10,463 nt of DNA, taken from positions 1 through 10,463 of the forward strand of contig DAIDIA010000266.1 in NCBI GenBank assembly GCA_027459565.1. Reading direction: 5' to 3'. Position 1 is the first letter of the stretch, and every line of letters begins with the position of its first letter. Positions 1 to 6,304 of the stretch are shown in pieces. Under the pieces are notes generated by a model, which saw only the letters and a list, made by a program, of their open reading frames with translations, had not been told where the DNA came from and made no database searches. The DNA is from Acidimicrobiaceae bacterium. Its GTDB lineage: Bacteria; Actinomycetota; Acidimicrobiia; Acidimicrobiales; Bog-793. A program made the position numbers and the translations under genes.

Positions 1-2
1 GT

Positions 3-779
3 TCAGCGCTTCGTCGGGGGAATCCCCTTTGCAACAATGTGCTGGTCGCGGGCGCCTCGGGTCCCCCGAACCACCGAGGCCTCGTTGACAACCGGGATGG
101 CGACGACCTCGTGAAGGCCGGCGGCCCGGAACATCTCGACCCAGGCCGCGATCGAGACTGGACGTTCTTGGATCCGGAACAGGTACCGCGAGGCGTTCTT
201 CGCGATCCGCCACCACCCCGCAGGTCCCTTCCTGATCATCAGCGCGACCTTGGAGGAGATGATCTCGCGGTCGCGCGCATCTGTCCCGCGGCCGAACATC
301 ATGTCGCCGATCACCAGACGCCCGCCCGGCTTGAGCCACCGCGCGGCGGTTGCAACCGCGACCGCCTTGTCCTTGTCGCGCAGGTGGTGCAGGACGTAGT
401 TCGAGATGACGAGATCGACCGACGCCTCCTCGATCTCGAGGTGTTCGATCGGTACGGCGATCCCTTCGATATTCGTAAGGTTCGCGGCGGCTGCGTTCTG
501 CAGGAGCAGATCGATCATCGCCTGACTGATGTCGATTCCGATGACGCGTTCGACGAGCGGCGCGACGCGCAGAGCGAGCTGGCCCGATCCGCATCCGATG
601 TCGATCACGGTCATCCCCGTCTGGGGCGACGCCTCGGCGATGACACGCTCGACGACCTTGACAAGACCCGGATTGTTCTGTGCACCGTGGTCCCACGAGG
701 CTGCCCGTTCATTCCAGAAGCGACGTTGGCGCGAGATGTTCGCACCCTGGGTTGCGTTCGTCGATCGAACTGAACTCAA
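3..779 (-). CDS. Class I SAM-dependent methyltransferase, UbiE/COQ5-like
   Basis: Predicted soluble methyltransferase of 258 residues that transfers a methyl group from S-adenosylmethionine; the acceptor is unknown. The Rossmann-fold motifs are clear: motif I VIDIGCGSG at about residues 58-66, the acidic end of strand 2 in VIGIDIS at 79-85, a motif near SNYVLHHL at 126-133, and the LKPGGRLVIGD strand at about 149-159. The frame stays open far upstream, but that part is low-complexity and Arg/Pro-rich and overlaps the next gene. I chose the TTG at 777-779 because AAAAGGAG lies six bases before it; the resulting protein begins LSSVRSTN and is a normal family length. It is the last of three leftward genes, 65 bp after the small membrane protein gene. 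The methyltransferase class is secure; quinone or small-molecule substrates are equally possible. Confidence 0.85.
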   Translation of the reverse strand: MSSVRSTNATQGANISRQRRFWNERAASWDHGAQNNPGLVKVVERVIAEASPQTGMTVIDIGCGSGQLALRVAPLVERVIGIDISQAMIDLLLQNAAAANLTNIEGIAVPIEHLEIEEASVDLVISNYVLHHLRDKDKAVAVATAARWLKPGGRLVIGDMMFGRGTDARDREIISSKVALMIRKGPAGWWRIAKNASRYLFRIQERPVSIAAWVEMFRAAGLHEVVAIPVVNEASVVRGTRGARDQHIVAKGIPPTKR

Positions 780-785
780 CTCGTG

Positions 786-793
786 CTCCTTTT
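786..793 (-). promoter_or_regulatory. Shine-Dalgarno site that sets a TTG start
   Basis: On the minus strand this reads AAAAGGAG and ends six bases before the TTG at 777-779. No ATG or GTG in the same frame close by has a comparable site, so this site decides the start of the methyltransferase. Confidence 0.7.
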
Positions 794-844
794 GGACTGC
801 GGGCTCTGAGGTTGAAAGCGTACCTGCACCAGCAGGCTGCCGGC

Positions 845-1267
845 CTACTGCACAGTCGAGAGCGCGCCCGCGTTGCCAAAGGGAGCGAGCGCGTTCGGAG
901 TCGCGACGACATGGCGAAGGAACGACAGCCATGTTGGGTGAACGAGCACCGTGATGAAGCCGACCAGCACCAGGATCAGCAGGAAGAGCAGGGTCCAGAC
1001 AAAAAGCCGGAGCGGCGCGGGGGCAGCCTCGGGACGGGCGGTCCAGGTCTGGGCTCTCGATCCCGGACGGCTCGCGGGATAACGCGGGGACGACGACGGG
1101 CGGCCCGTGCGGACAACGGGAATCTCCGCGGTCGTCACCGTCGCCTGCGGGCGATCGTACGCCGCGGTGTGGCGAGAACTCGCGGACGTTGCACGTACGC
1201 GGTCCGGTTGCTCGCGCACGCGGAAGATGGCGTCGTGCTCGGCGTTGTCCTCGCGCGAACTGGTCAA
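845..1267 (-). CDS. Small single-pass membrane protein, function unknown
   Basis: I do not recognise the family. With the TTG start at 1265-1267 the protein has 140 residues. Residues 1-86 are hydrophilic and probably disordered, rich in Arg, Ser, Pro and Ala. Residues about 88-109 form one strong hydrophobic segment (LFVWTLLFLLILVLVGFITV), followed by a short tail starting HPTWLSFLRHVV. There is no signal-peptide cleavage pattern, so a membrane anchor with a long cytoplasmic N-terminus is the simplest topology. The start is chosen because GGGAGG lies six bases upstream of the TTG; an in-frame ATG at 1310-1312 would add 15 residues. It lies between the DegV gene and the methyltransferase on the same strand. 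The membrane segment supports a real gene, but the low-complexity N-terminus keeps confidence moderate. Confidence 0.6.
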   Translation of the reverse strand: MTSSREDNAEHDAIFRVREQPDRVRATSASSRHTAAYDRPQATVTTAEIPVVRTGRPSSSPRYPASRPGSRAQTWTARPEAAPAPLRLFVWTLLFLLILVLVGFITVLVHPTWLSFLRHVVATPNALAPFGNAGALSTVQ

Positions 1268-1273
1268 CGAAGT

Positions 1274-1279
1274 CCTCCC
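1274..1279 (-). promoter_or_regulatory. Shine-Dalgarno site for the small membrane protein
   Basis: On the minus strand this reads GGGAGG, six bases before the TTG at 1265-1267. It favours that start over the in-frame ATG at 1310-1312. Confidence 0.55.
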
Positions 1280-1325
1280 GGACTGACGACGCTCTTGGCC
1301 TCTCCCTTGCATTCCATCGCCCTAG

Positions 1326-1355
1326 ACGATACAGGGCCGGACCATGGAGCTTCAC
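1326..1355 (-). promoter_or_regulatory. Weak candidate promoter in the gap after the DegV gene
   Basis: Read on the minus strand, GTGAAG (1350-1355) and TATCGT (1326-1331) are spaced by 18 bases and fall in the 112-bp gap between the DegV stop and the membrane-protein start. The match to the -35 and -10 consensus is only partial, three and four of six bases. It could give the two downstream genes their own transcript, but read-through from the DegV gene is as likely. Confidence 0.2.
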
Positions 1356-1379
1356 GCGCGGAGCAATTCTCGTTTCGCA

Positions 1380-2210
1380 TCAGCGCTCAGGCGCGGGGAG
1401 CCAAGCGATGCCAACAACCCCTCGACCGGTGTAGACCTGCATCGCAATCGAGAAGCCACTGACGAAATCGACGTCGCCGATGAGCTCCTGGAGCTGTGCG
1501 GCAAGTTCGGGAGCATCTGCGTGGAAGATGGTGCTCGAATCGACGCCGTGCAACGTGCTGCGCACGTAGACGTCGCGGAGCATCTCGAGGCCCTCGGTCG
1601 CGCTGTTCGCGCCACCGAGCGGTTCGATGACGCCATCTCTCATTCGAAAGAGGCTGCGCTCGCTCGCGGCGACCTCGTGGTCAAAAACCTCCTCCGGCAC
1701 CTCGCCGCTTCGGAGGATCGGTTCGATCGACGAGAGCGATGCAACGAGTTCGACGCGCCGCGAGGCATCCTCGGTGATCTCGAGGACCTCTTCAAGAGAG
1801 GCACCCCTCGCCGCCGCCTCCGCGCCGGCGAGGACAACGAGTGCCTGACCCGCGGCGGCGGTCCTTGCATCGTGGACAACCGTCTCCCGGGTGGCGAGTT
1901 CGGTCGCGAGCGATGCGTTGCGGTACATCGTCGAGAATTCGATCGCCGGCGTGACGACCAGGGCGGATTCATAGCCCGGCGTCTCGATGACCGAGAGGTA
2001 TTCCGTGACGAATGGATGGTTCGCACTCATCAGCTCCTCGTGCTCGAGGTCACCGGTCAACTGCCACGTCGACCCGTCGGGCTCTTCGATGACCGAGGTG
2101 TCGGAATCGGGAAGATGCACGCTGATCGGGAGGACGACGATGTTGAGCGACTCTGCGATCGCGGCGGGGATGCAGGTGCTTGAGTCGGTGACGATGAGAA
2201 CGCCGGCCAT
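1380..2210 (-). CDS. DegV family protein (fatty-acid-binding fold), divergent
   Basis: A 276-residue protein, the normal DegV length. DegV proteins bind a single fatty acid; some act as FakB, presenting fatty acids to the kinase FakA. The N-terminal VTDSSTCIP at residues 7-15 matches the family's TDST.dlp opening, SIEPILRSGEVPE at 161-173 matches the central L..L..GGR region, and RDGVIEPLGG at 191-200 and the C-terminal GFSIAMQVYTGRGVVGIAW follow in the right order. Two signature motifs are altered: the usual TSQPS is SANHP near residues 62-66, and the terminal H.GPG is Y.GRG near 260-264. These may change ligand binding. The ATG at 2208-2210 has only a modest AGGG seven bases upstream. No FakA-like gene is visible here. 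The gene diverges from the regulator across 171 bp and probably heads the leftward group. Confidence 0.82.
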   Translation of the reverse strand: MAGVLIVTDSSTCIPAAIAESLNIVVLPISVHLPDSDTSVIEEPDGSTWQLTGDLEHEELMSANHPFVTEYLSVIETPGYESALVVTPAIEFSTMYRNASLATELATRETVVHDARTAAAGQALVVLAGAEAAARGASLEEVLEITEDASRRVELVASLSSIEPILRSGEVPEEVFDHEVAASERSLFRMRDGVIEPLGGANSATEGLEMLRDVYVRSTLHGVDSSTIFHADAPELAAQLQELIGDVDFVSGFSIAMQVYTGRGVVGIAWLPAPER

Positions 2211-2381
2211 CGGTGCACCCTACAGCGCGAAAACCACCCCGCGGGACCAGGCGGAGCGGTCGCCCATCCGCGGGAATGCAACAATGGTGTGCGGTCGTCC
2301 CGAGCGTTTGGTCGGAGCTGGCGAAAACGGGAGCGACCGCGGGAACCTTGGCACGACACAGAGTGCGAGGAGCGCGACCTC
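2211..2381. other. Divergent intergenic region between DegV and regulator genes
   Basis: This 171-bp stretch must hold the promoters for both divergent genes. I see no convincing -35/-10 pair on either strand. It has no copy of the GTGACT or GTATAG half-sites found upstream of dxs, so nothing here indicates that the regulator binds its own promoter through the same site. Confidence 0.5.
2367..2372 (+). promoter_or_regulatory. Shine-Dalgarno site for the upstream regulator start
   Basis: GAGGAG lies nine bases before the ATG at 2382. A second site, AAGGAG at 2418-2423, lies six bases before an in-frame ATG at 2430, so two starts compete for the regulator. Confidence 0.5.
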
Positions 2382-3248
2382 ATGAACCCACCGAGCGACA
2401 TTTCGATCCGGCCGGTCAAGGAGTTCTCCATGTCCGAGCTCGTCGAGCGCACGGGAGTTGCCGCGGCCACGGTCCGCTACTACCTCTCGAGCGGACTGCT
2501 CCCCCCTCCGCGGCGCGCGAAGACGAATCGTTTCCTCTACGACGAGCGCCATGTCGAGGTCATCCGGCTCATCCGCCTGCTTCAGGACCGCCGCAACCTC
2601 ACGCTCGAGACGATCGGCCGAATGCTCCCCGAACTCCTGCCCGACCTCACCGGCGGCGCCGAAGGCGGAATATTCCGTCCCGAGATGTGGGGACAGCTCT
2701 TCGCGGTCCACTTCCCGACGACGACGCTCCCCTCGCTGGCGGATCGCCTGCGAGAGGCGGGAATGACGGCGTTCGCGCGACACGGCTACGCCGATGTCTC
2801 GGTCGATGACGTCTGCCAGGCGACGGGAATTGCCAAGGGTTCGTTCTATCGCCACTTCTCCTCAAAAGAGGAGCTGTTCTTTGCTGCGGTCTCGCTCGTC
2901 GGCGAGGTCGTCGCAGAGACTCTTGTCGGGCGTGACCTCACCGACGAGGGGGAGATCGTTGCGCTCGTGGCGGAGGCTCTCGGCCCGTACCTTCCGATCG
3001 TCCTCGACCTCGCCTCGCTCGCCCTGCAGCGTCGGCCGGGTTACGCGCGCGCATATGAGGGTCTGATCAACCAGCTCCTGCGGGCCGCGCAGTCGGCGGT
3101 CTCCCCCGCTCACCAGGATCGATGCGATCTCCGCGATGCCCACGTCACGCTCGCCATCGCCGAGGCGATGGCGTTGCGGACCCCGGAGGTGCTGTCGGCT
3201 CGGTCGACAGAGGCGCTCTCGCGGGAGGACCCCTCCCGCGAGGCGTAG
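2382..3248 (+). CDS. MerR-TetR fused transcriptional regulator
   Basis: Predicted DNA-binding regulator of 288 residues with two DNA-binding modules. Residues about 17-83 are a MerR-type winged helix: MSELVERTGVAAATVRYYLSSGLLPPP, then FLYDERHVEVIRLI. Residues about 120-170 are a TetR-type helix-turn-helix: REAGMTAFARHGYADVSVDDV, then TGIAKGSFYRHFSSKEELF. The rest (about 171-288) is helical and would be the TetR ligand and dimer domain. A linker at 84-118 joins them. The start could instead be the ATG at 2430 (272 residues), which keeps both domains and has a better-spaced AAGGAG; the present choice adds 16 residues. It is encoded directly upstream of the hopanoid operon in the same direction, 165 bp before dxs, so it probably controls that operon. 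Whether it represses or activates, and its ligand, cannot be read from sequence; an isoprenoid or lipid ligand would be a guess. Confidence 0.88.
   Translation: MNPPSDISIRPVKEFSMSELVERTGVAAATVRYYLSSGLLPPPRRAKTNRFLYDERHVEVIRLIRLLQDRRNLTLETIGRMLPELLPDLTGGAEGGIFRPEMWGQLFAVHFPTTTLPSLADRLREAGMTAFARHGYADVSVDDVCQATGIAKGSFYRHFSSKEELFFAAVSLVGEVVAETLVGRDLTDEGEIVALVAEALGPYLPIVLDLASLALQRRPGYARAYEGLINQLLRAAQSAVSPAHQDRCDLRDAHVTLAIAEAMALRTPEVLSARSTEALSREDPSREA
2418..2423 (+). promoter_or_regulatory. Internal Shine-Dalgarno site for alternative regulator start
   Basis: AAGGAG lies six bases before the ATG at 2430, immediately ahead of the MerR domain (MSELVERTG). It is at least as good as the upstream site, so the shorter form may be the real or an additional product. 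Confidence 0.45.
3218..3242 (+). terminator. Perfect 11-bp hairpin at the regulator 3' end
   Basis: CTCGCGGGAGG (3218-3228) and CCTCCCGCGAG (3232-3242) are exact inverted complements with a 3-base loop. The hairpin lies inside the last codons of the regulator and ends three bases before the stop codon. It is very GC-rich but has no run of T after it, so it is not a classical intrinsic terminator. It may still end or attenuate the regulator transcript before dxs, or protect its 3' end. Confidence 0.45.
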
Positions 3249-3283
3249 ACCCGTCCCCGGCGGCCGGAAAGATCTGACGCACA

Positions 3284-3312
3284 GTGACTGTGACTGTATA
3301 GTCACCTATACT
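3284..3312 (+). promoter_or_regulatory. Candidate promoter of the hopanoid operon
   Basis: GTGACT (3284-3289) and TATACT (3307-3312) are spaced by 17 bases; they match the sigma-70-type -35 and -10 consensus at four and five of six positions. Transcription would start near 3318-3320, leaving a leader of about 95 bases before dxs. An alternative pair, CTGACG (3274-3279) and TATAGT (3297-3302), also spaced by 17 bases, is possible. This is the only AT-rich patch in the gap between the regulator and dxs. Confidence 0.55.
3290..3311 (+). promoter_or_regulatory. Overlapping inverted repeats, candidate operator
   Basis: Two perfect inverted repeats share bases. GTGACT-GTAT-AGTCAC covers 3290-3305 and GTATAG-TCAC-CTATAC covers 3296-3311. 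A further direct copy of GTGACT lies at 3284-3289. The repeats cover the spacer and -10 element of the candidate promoter, where a bound repressor of the TetR type would block RNA polymerase, and where MerR-type activators also bind. The neighbouring MerR-TetR fusion is the obvious candidate ligand of this site; that link is inferred from position. Confidence 0.55.
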
Positions 3313-3400
3313 TCGCATGAAGCACTTGGTGGGGTCCGGCTGTCGGCGGTCCGTCCGAATTGGCCATCACAGCGCCAGGCCCCCCAACCCAACAGATGTC

Positions 3401-3406
3401 AAGGAG
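3401..3406 (+). promoter_or_regulatory. Shine-Dalgarno site that sets the dxs GTG start
   Basis: AAGGAG lies seven bases before the GTG at 3414. In-frame TTG (3360) and ATG (3396) codons further upstream have no such site, so the GTG is preferred. Confidence 0.7.
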
Positions 3407-3413
3407 CTCCACC

Positions 3414-5399
3414 GTGGACGATCAAGCGGGATCATCGGGCTATCCCCTTTTGTCGACGATCCATTCGCCGGCTGATGTGAAGAGGCTTGATCTCCAGCAG
3501 TGCAGCCAGCTCGCATCGGAGCTGCGCGCGTTCATCGTGGAATCCGTGACGACCTCCGGTGGTCATCTCGGTTCGAATCTCGGTGCGGTCGAGGCGACGA
3601 TCGCGATGCATCGCGTCTTCCACTCACCCCAGGATGTGCTGCTGTTCGACACCGGGCACCAGGCATATGTCCACAAGCTTCTGACCGGCCGGATGGAGGG
3701 CTTCGCCCGACTGCGCAAGGAGGGCGGTCTCTCGGGGTATCCGAGTCGCGAGGAGTCGCCGCATGACTGGATCGAGAACTCGCACGCCTCGACCGCGCTG
3801 AGTTATGCGCAGGGAGTTGCGATCTCGTTTGCGCAGACGGGCCAGTCGACCTCGCGGCGCGTTGTCGCATTTGTCGGTGACGGAGCATTGACGGGCGGCA
3901 TGGCCTACGAGGCACTCAACAACATCGGACATCGCGGCTCGCGCGTGCTGGTGGTCTTGAACGACAACGGGCGCAGCTACGCACCGACGATCTCCAAACT
4001 CTCCGAGTCGCTCACGCAGTTGCGCCTCTCGCCCTCCTACGGGGCGCTTCGCGCCAAGCTGAACCATCTCGTCGGCGATCTTCCCGGTGTCGGACCGCTT
4101 GCCGGACAGACGCTTCGGAGCCTGACCTCTGCGGTACGCGAACTCGTCGAGCCGCACGTCTTCTTCGAGGCCCTTGGCATCCGCTACACCGGCCCGATCG
4201 ATGGACACGACATCGAGCAGGTCGAGCGGGCACTCCGTCTTGCCTCTGCGTGGGAGGGCCCGATGGTGCTCCACCTCCTCACGCGAAAGGGCAAGGGCTA
4301 CGGTCCAGCCGAGGAGGATGAGGTCCAGTGCCTCCATGACCTCAAGGCCCAGCCGTCTGTTGCCGCACCTGGCGCCTCCACCGACCGCGGAGAGGTGACG
4401 GTTGGACCGGTGAGTCGCGACAAGAGCTACACCGAGGCCTTCTCCCACGCGATCGTGGCGGACGCGCAGCGCGATCCCCGCGTGGTTGCGATCACCGCGG
4501 CGATGCCAGGTCCGACCGGTCTTCTGGCGTTCGAGGCGAAATTCCCCGATCGCTTCATCGACGTCGGCATCGCCGAACAGCACGCGATGACCTCGGCGGC
4601 GGGCATGGCGCTGTCGGGGCTCCGGCCGGTCGTGGCGATCTACTCGACCTTCTTGTCGCGCGCGTTCGACCAGGAGAATCTCGACGTCGGACTGCACCGG
4701 GCGCCCGTGGTGATCTGCGCAGACCGCTCCGGTGTGACCGGCGACGATGGCCCGAGTCATCACGGCCTGCTCGACATGGTGCTCGGCCTCTCGATCTCCG
4801 GACTGCAGGTGTTCGCTCCATCAGAACCTTCCGAGATCGAGACCATGCTGGCCACCGCGCTTGACGCGGAGGTGCCGACGTTGATCCGCTATCCCAAGAC
4901 CCCGGGACCGCTCCGCCTCGGCGCGCCGGGCGAGGGGTATCACTCGCGAGTGTTGGTCGACGGTGACGACGAGGTCGTGATGATCGGCGTCGGCAAGATG
5001 GCGCAGGCAGCGATGGAGGCCGCTGGGCTTTTGCGTCACGATGGCCGCCGCGTCACCGTGATCGATCCGCGCGTCATCCGGCCGCTCGATCAAGATCTCG
5101 TCGCGCGCGCCGCGAGGGCGAAGCTTGTCGTGACCATCGAGGACGGATTTGTCCACGGCGGGGCGGGACAGTTCATCCGGAGATCGGTGGAGGCGACCTG
5201 TGATGCCGAGGGTGTCGACCGGCCATTCTTCACGGTGCTTGGCCTTGAGACGAGTTACATCGCCCAGGCGAGCCCCGCGACGATCCTCAAGAACGCGGGT
5301 CTCGATGGCGACGGCATCGCCGCTGCGACGAGACAGGCGATTGCGCGCTGCACAGACTTGGCCGCGGTTCCCTCGCTCGGGAAGATAATCGCACGATGA
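3414..5399 (+). CDS. dxs: 1-deoxy-D-xylulose-5-phosphate synthase
   Basis: Joins pyruvate and glyceraldehyde 3-phosphate into 1-deoxy-D-xylulose 5-phosphate, the first step of the cytoplasmic MEP isoprenoid pathway, using thiamine diphosphate and Mg. The protein has 661 residues, slightly longer than usual. Visible landmarks: SGGHLGSNLGAVE at 48-60 with the catalytic-region His51, the thiamine/Mg site GDGALTGG at 155-162 continuing to LNDNG at 182-186, PIDGHD at 261-266, GIAEQHA at 385-391 with the catalytic Glu388, and the second-domain motif DRSGVTGDDGPSHHG at 437-451. NSHASTALSYAQG at 122-134 replaces the GHSS form of proteobacterial enzymes and resembles actinobacterial Dxs. The GTG start is set by the upstream AAGGAG. 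Its stop overlaps the hpnC start (ATGA). As first gene of the operon it would raise precursor supply for hopanoids; it may be a second, dedicated copy. Confidence 0.95.
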   Translation: MDDQAGSSGYPLLSTIHSPADVKRLDLQQCSQLASELRAFIVESVTTSGGHLGSNLGAVEATIAMHRVFHSPQDVLLFDTGHQAYVHKLLTGRMEGFARLRKEGGLSGYPSREESPHDWIENSHASTALSYAQGVAISFAQTGQSTSRRVVAFVGDGALTGGMAYEALNNIGHRGSRVLVVLNDNGRSYAPTISKLSESLTQLRLSPSYGALRAKLNHLVGDLPGVGPLAGQTLRSLTSAVRELVEPHVFFEALGIRYTGPIDGHDIEQVERALRLASAWEGPMVLHLLTRKGKGYGPAEEDEVQCLHDLKAQPSVAAPGASTDRGEVTVGPVSRDKSYTEAFSHAIVADAQRDPRVVAITAAMPGPTGLLAFEAKFPDRFIDVGIAEQHAMTSAAGMALSGLRPVVAIYSTFLSRAFDQENLDVGLHRAPVVICADRSGVTGDDGPSHHGLLDMVLGLSISGLQVFAPSEPSEIETMLATALDAEVPTLIRYPKTPGPLRLGAPGEGYHSRVLVDGDDEVVMIGVGKMAQAAMEAAGLLRHDGRRVTVIDPRVIRPLDQDLVARAARAKLVVTIEDGFVHGGAGQFIRRSVEATCDAEGVDRPFFTVLGLETSYIAQASPATILKNAGLDGDGIAAATRQAIARCTDLAAVPSLGKIIAR

Positions 5400-6304
5400 A
5401 CCAATCGGGCGATCTCACCGAGAGCGCTCCTCCCGGATTTACGTCGGACGAGGTGATGCAAAAGGCCAATGTCGAGAACTTCGCCGTTGCCTCGCGCCTC
5501 ATTCCCCGGCGCTATCGCGAGCATCTGCTTGCCATGTACGGTTTCGCCCGGTTTGTCGATGACATCGGCGACCTCTCGACCGGTGACCGATCCGCGCAGC
5601 TCAACTGGGCTCAGTCCGAGATCGTTCGGGCGTTCGACGGCCAGGGGACCCATCCCATCTTCGTGCGCGCAGCTGAGAGCGCACGCACGCTCAAACTTCC
5701 CATCGATCCCTTTCTCGATCTCATCCAGGCAAACCGTCAGGATCAGCTCACCCGCCGGTATCGCAGCTATGACGACCTCGCGCAGTACTGCTCGCTCTCG
5801 GCGAACCCGGTCGGCCAGATGGTGCTCGCGATCTTCGGAGCGCAAGACGAGGAACGTTCGGGTCTCTCCGATGCAGCCTGTACGGCTCTGCAGATCATCG
5901 AACACCTCCAGGATGTCCGCGAGGATGCCGAGATCGACCGGATCTATCTGCCGACAGAGGACCTCGATCGCTTCAACGTCGCTGAATCCGAACTGACGGC
6001 GACGTCTGCCTCTCCCGCTCTTCGACGCCTGATCGCGTTCGAGTCCCAGCGCGCCGCGCAACTGCTTGGAACCTCGCTCGAACTCGTGCGACTCCTTCAC
6101 GGTTGGGCGCGTATCGCCGTCTCGGGGTTCATCGGTGGAGGTCTGGCGCAGCTCGACGCGCTCACGCTCGCGAACTTTGATGTGCTCACACGTCCGGTCA
6201 AGGCGACGAAGTTCTCGATGATGAGAAAGACTTTTCATGTCTATCTCTTCGCGTCGCGCGCGAAGAGGCCGCGCCCTCGCGCCGGTGTTGGGGTCCGACG
6301 ATGA
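5396..6304 (+). CDS. hpnC: HpnC-type squalene-synthase-like enzyme (hydroxysqualene synthase)
   Basis: A trans-isoprenyl diphosphate synthase-fold protein of 302 residues. In the HpnCDE route, HpnC converts presqualene diphosphate to hydroxysqualene. The first Asp-rich motif is FARFVDDIGD at 50-59 and the second is LQDVREDAEIDRIYLPTED at 171-189; YCSLSANPVGQMVLAIFG at 131-148 is the conserved helix between them. The residue before the second motif is Glu169 (IIEHLQDV), where HpnD has Asn (ITNILRDV); this and the position directly before hpnD separate it from HpnD. The C-terminus after residue 286 is a short Arg/Lys/Pro-rich tail. It overlaps both dxs and hpnD by four bases (ATGA at each end), so translation is probably coupled. 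No strong Shine-Dalgarno precedes it. Assignment to HpnC rather than HpnD rests on motifs and gene order. Confidence 0.9.
   Translation: MNQSGDLTESAPPGFTSDEVMQKANVENFAVASRLIPRRYREHLLAMYGFARFVDDIGDLSTGDRSAQLNWAQSEIVRAFDGQGTHPIFVRAAESARTLKLPIDPFLDLIQANRQDQLTRRYRSYDDLAQYCSLSANPVGQMVLAIFGAQDEERSGLSDAACTALQIIEHLQDVREDAEIDRIYLPTEDLDRFNVAESELTATSASPALRRLIAFESQRAAQLLGTSLELVRLLHGWARIAVSGFIGGGLAQLDALTLANFDVLTRPVKATKFSMMRKTFHVYLFASRAKRPRPRAGVGVRR

Noticed and set aside
39..773. Long plus-strand open frame opposite the methyltransferase
   Set aside because: Its translation is Asp/Arg-rich low-complexity sequence typical of the antisense of a GC-rich gene, with no recognisable domain.
3..779. Methyltransferase as a hopanoid methylase
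   Set aside because: Known hopanoid methylases HpnP and HpnR are radical-SAM enzymes; this is a class I Rossmann enzyme without a CxxxCxxC cluster, and it is on the opposite strand from the operon.
823..836. Five-base stem-loop (CCTGC/GCAGG) after the small membrane protein gene
   Set aside because: Too short and lacks a T-run; not a credible terminator.
780..1355. Minus-strand open frame extending the methyltransferase upstream to 1355
   Set aside because: The extension is Arg/Pro-rich without family similarity, covers the small membrane protein in another frame, and the AGGAG-TTG start at 779 explains the gene at normal length.
1344..2183. Long plus-strand open frame opposite the DegV gene
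   Set aside because: Charged, repetitive translation that mirrors the codon pattern of DegV on the other strand; the DegV motifs are clear on the minus strand.
2256..2340. GCGGTCGC and GCGACCGC inverted repeat in the divergent region
   Set aside because: Eight-base GC-only arms about 70 bases apart are expected by chance in such GC-rich DNA and match no known operator.
3317..3475. 52-codon open frame starting just after the candidate -10 of the dxs promoter
   Set aside because: It could be a leaderless leader peptide overlapping the dxs start, but it has no Shine-Dalgarno, an ordinary composition, and the ATG lies only four bases after the -10, a little too close.
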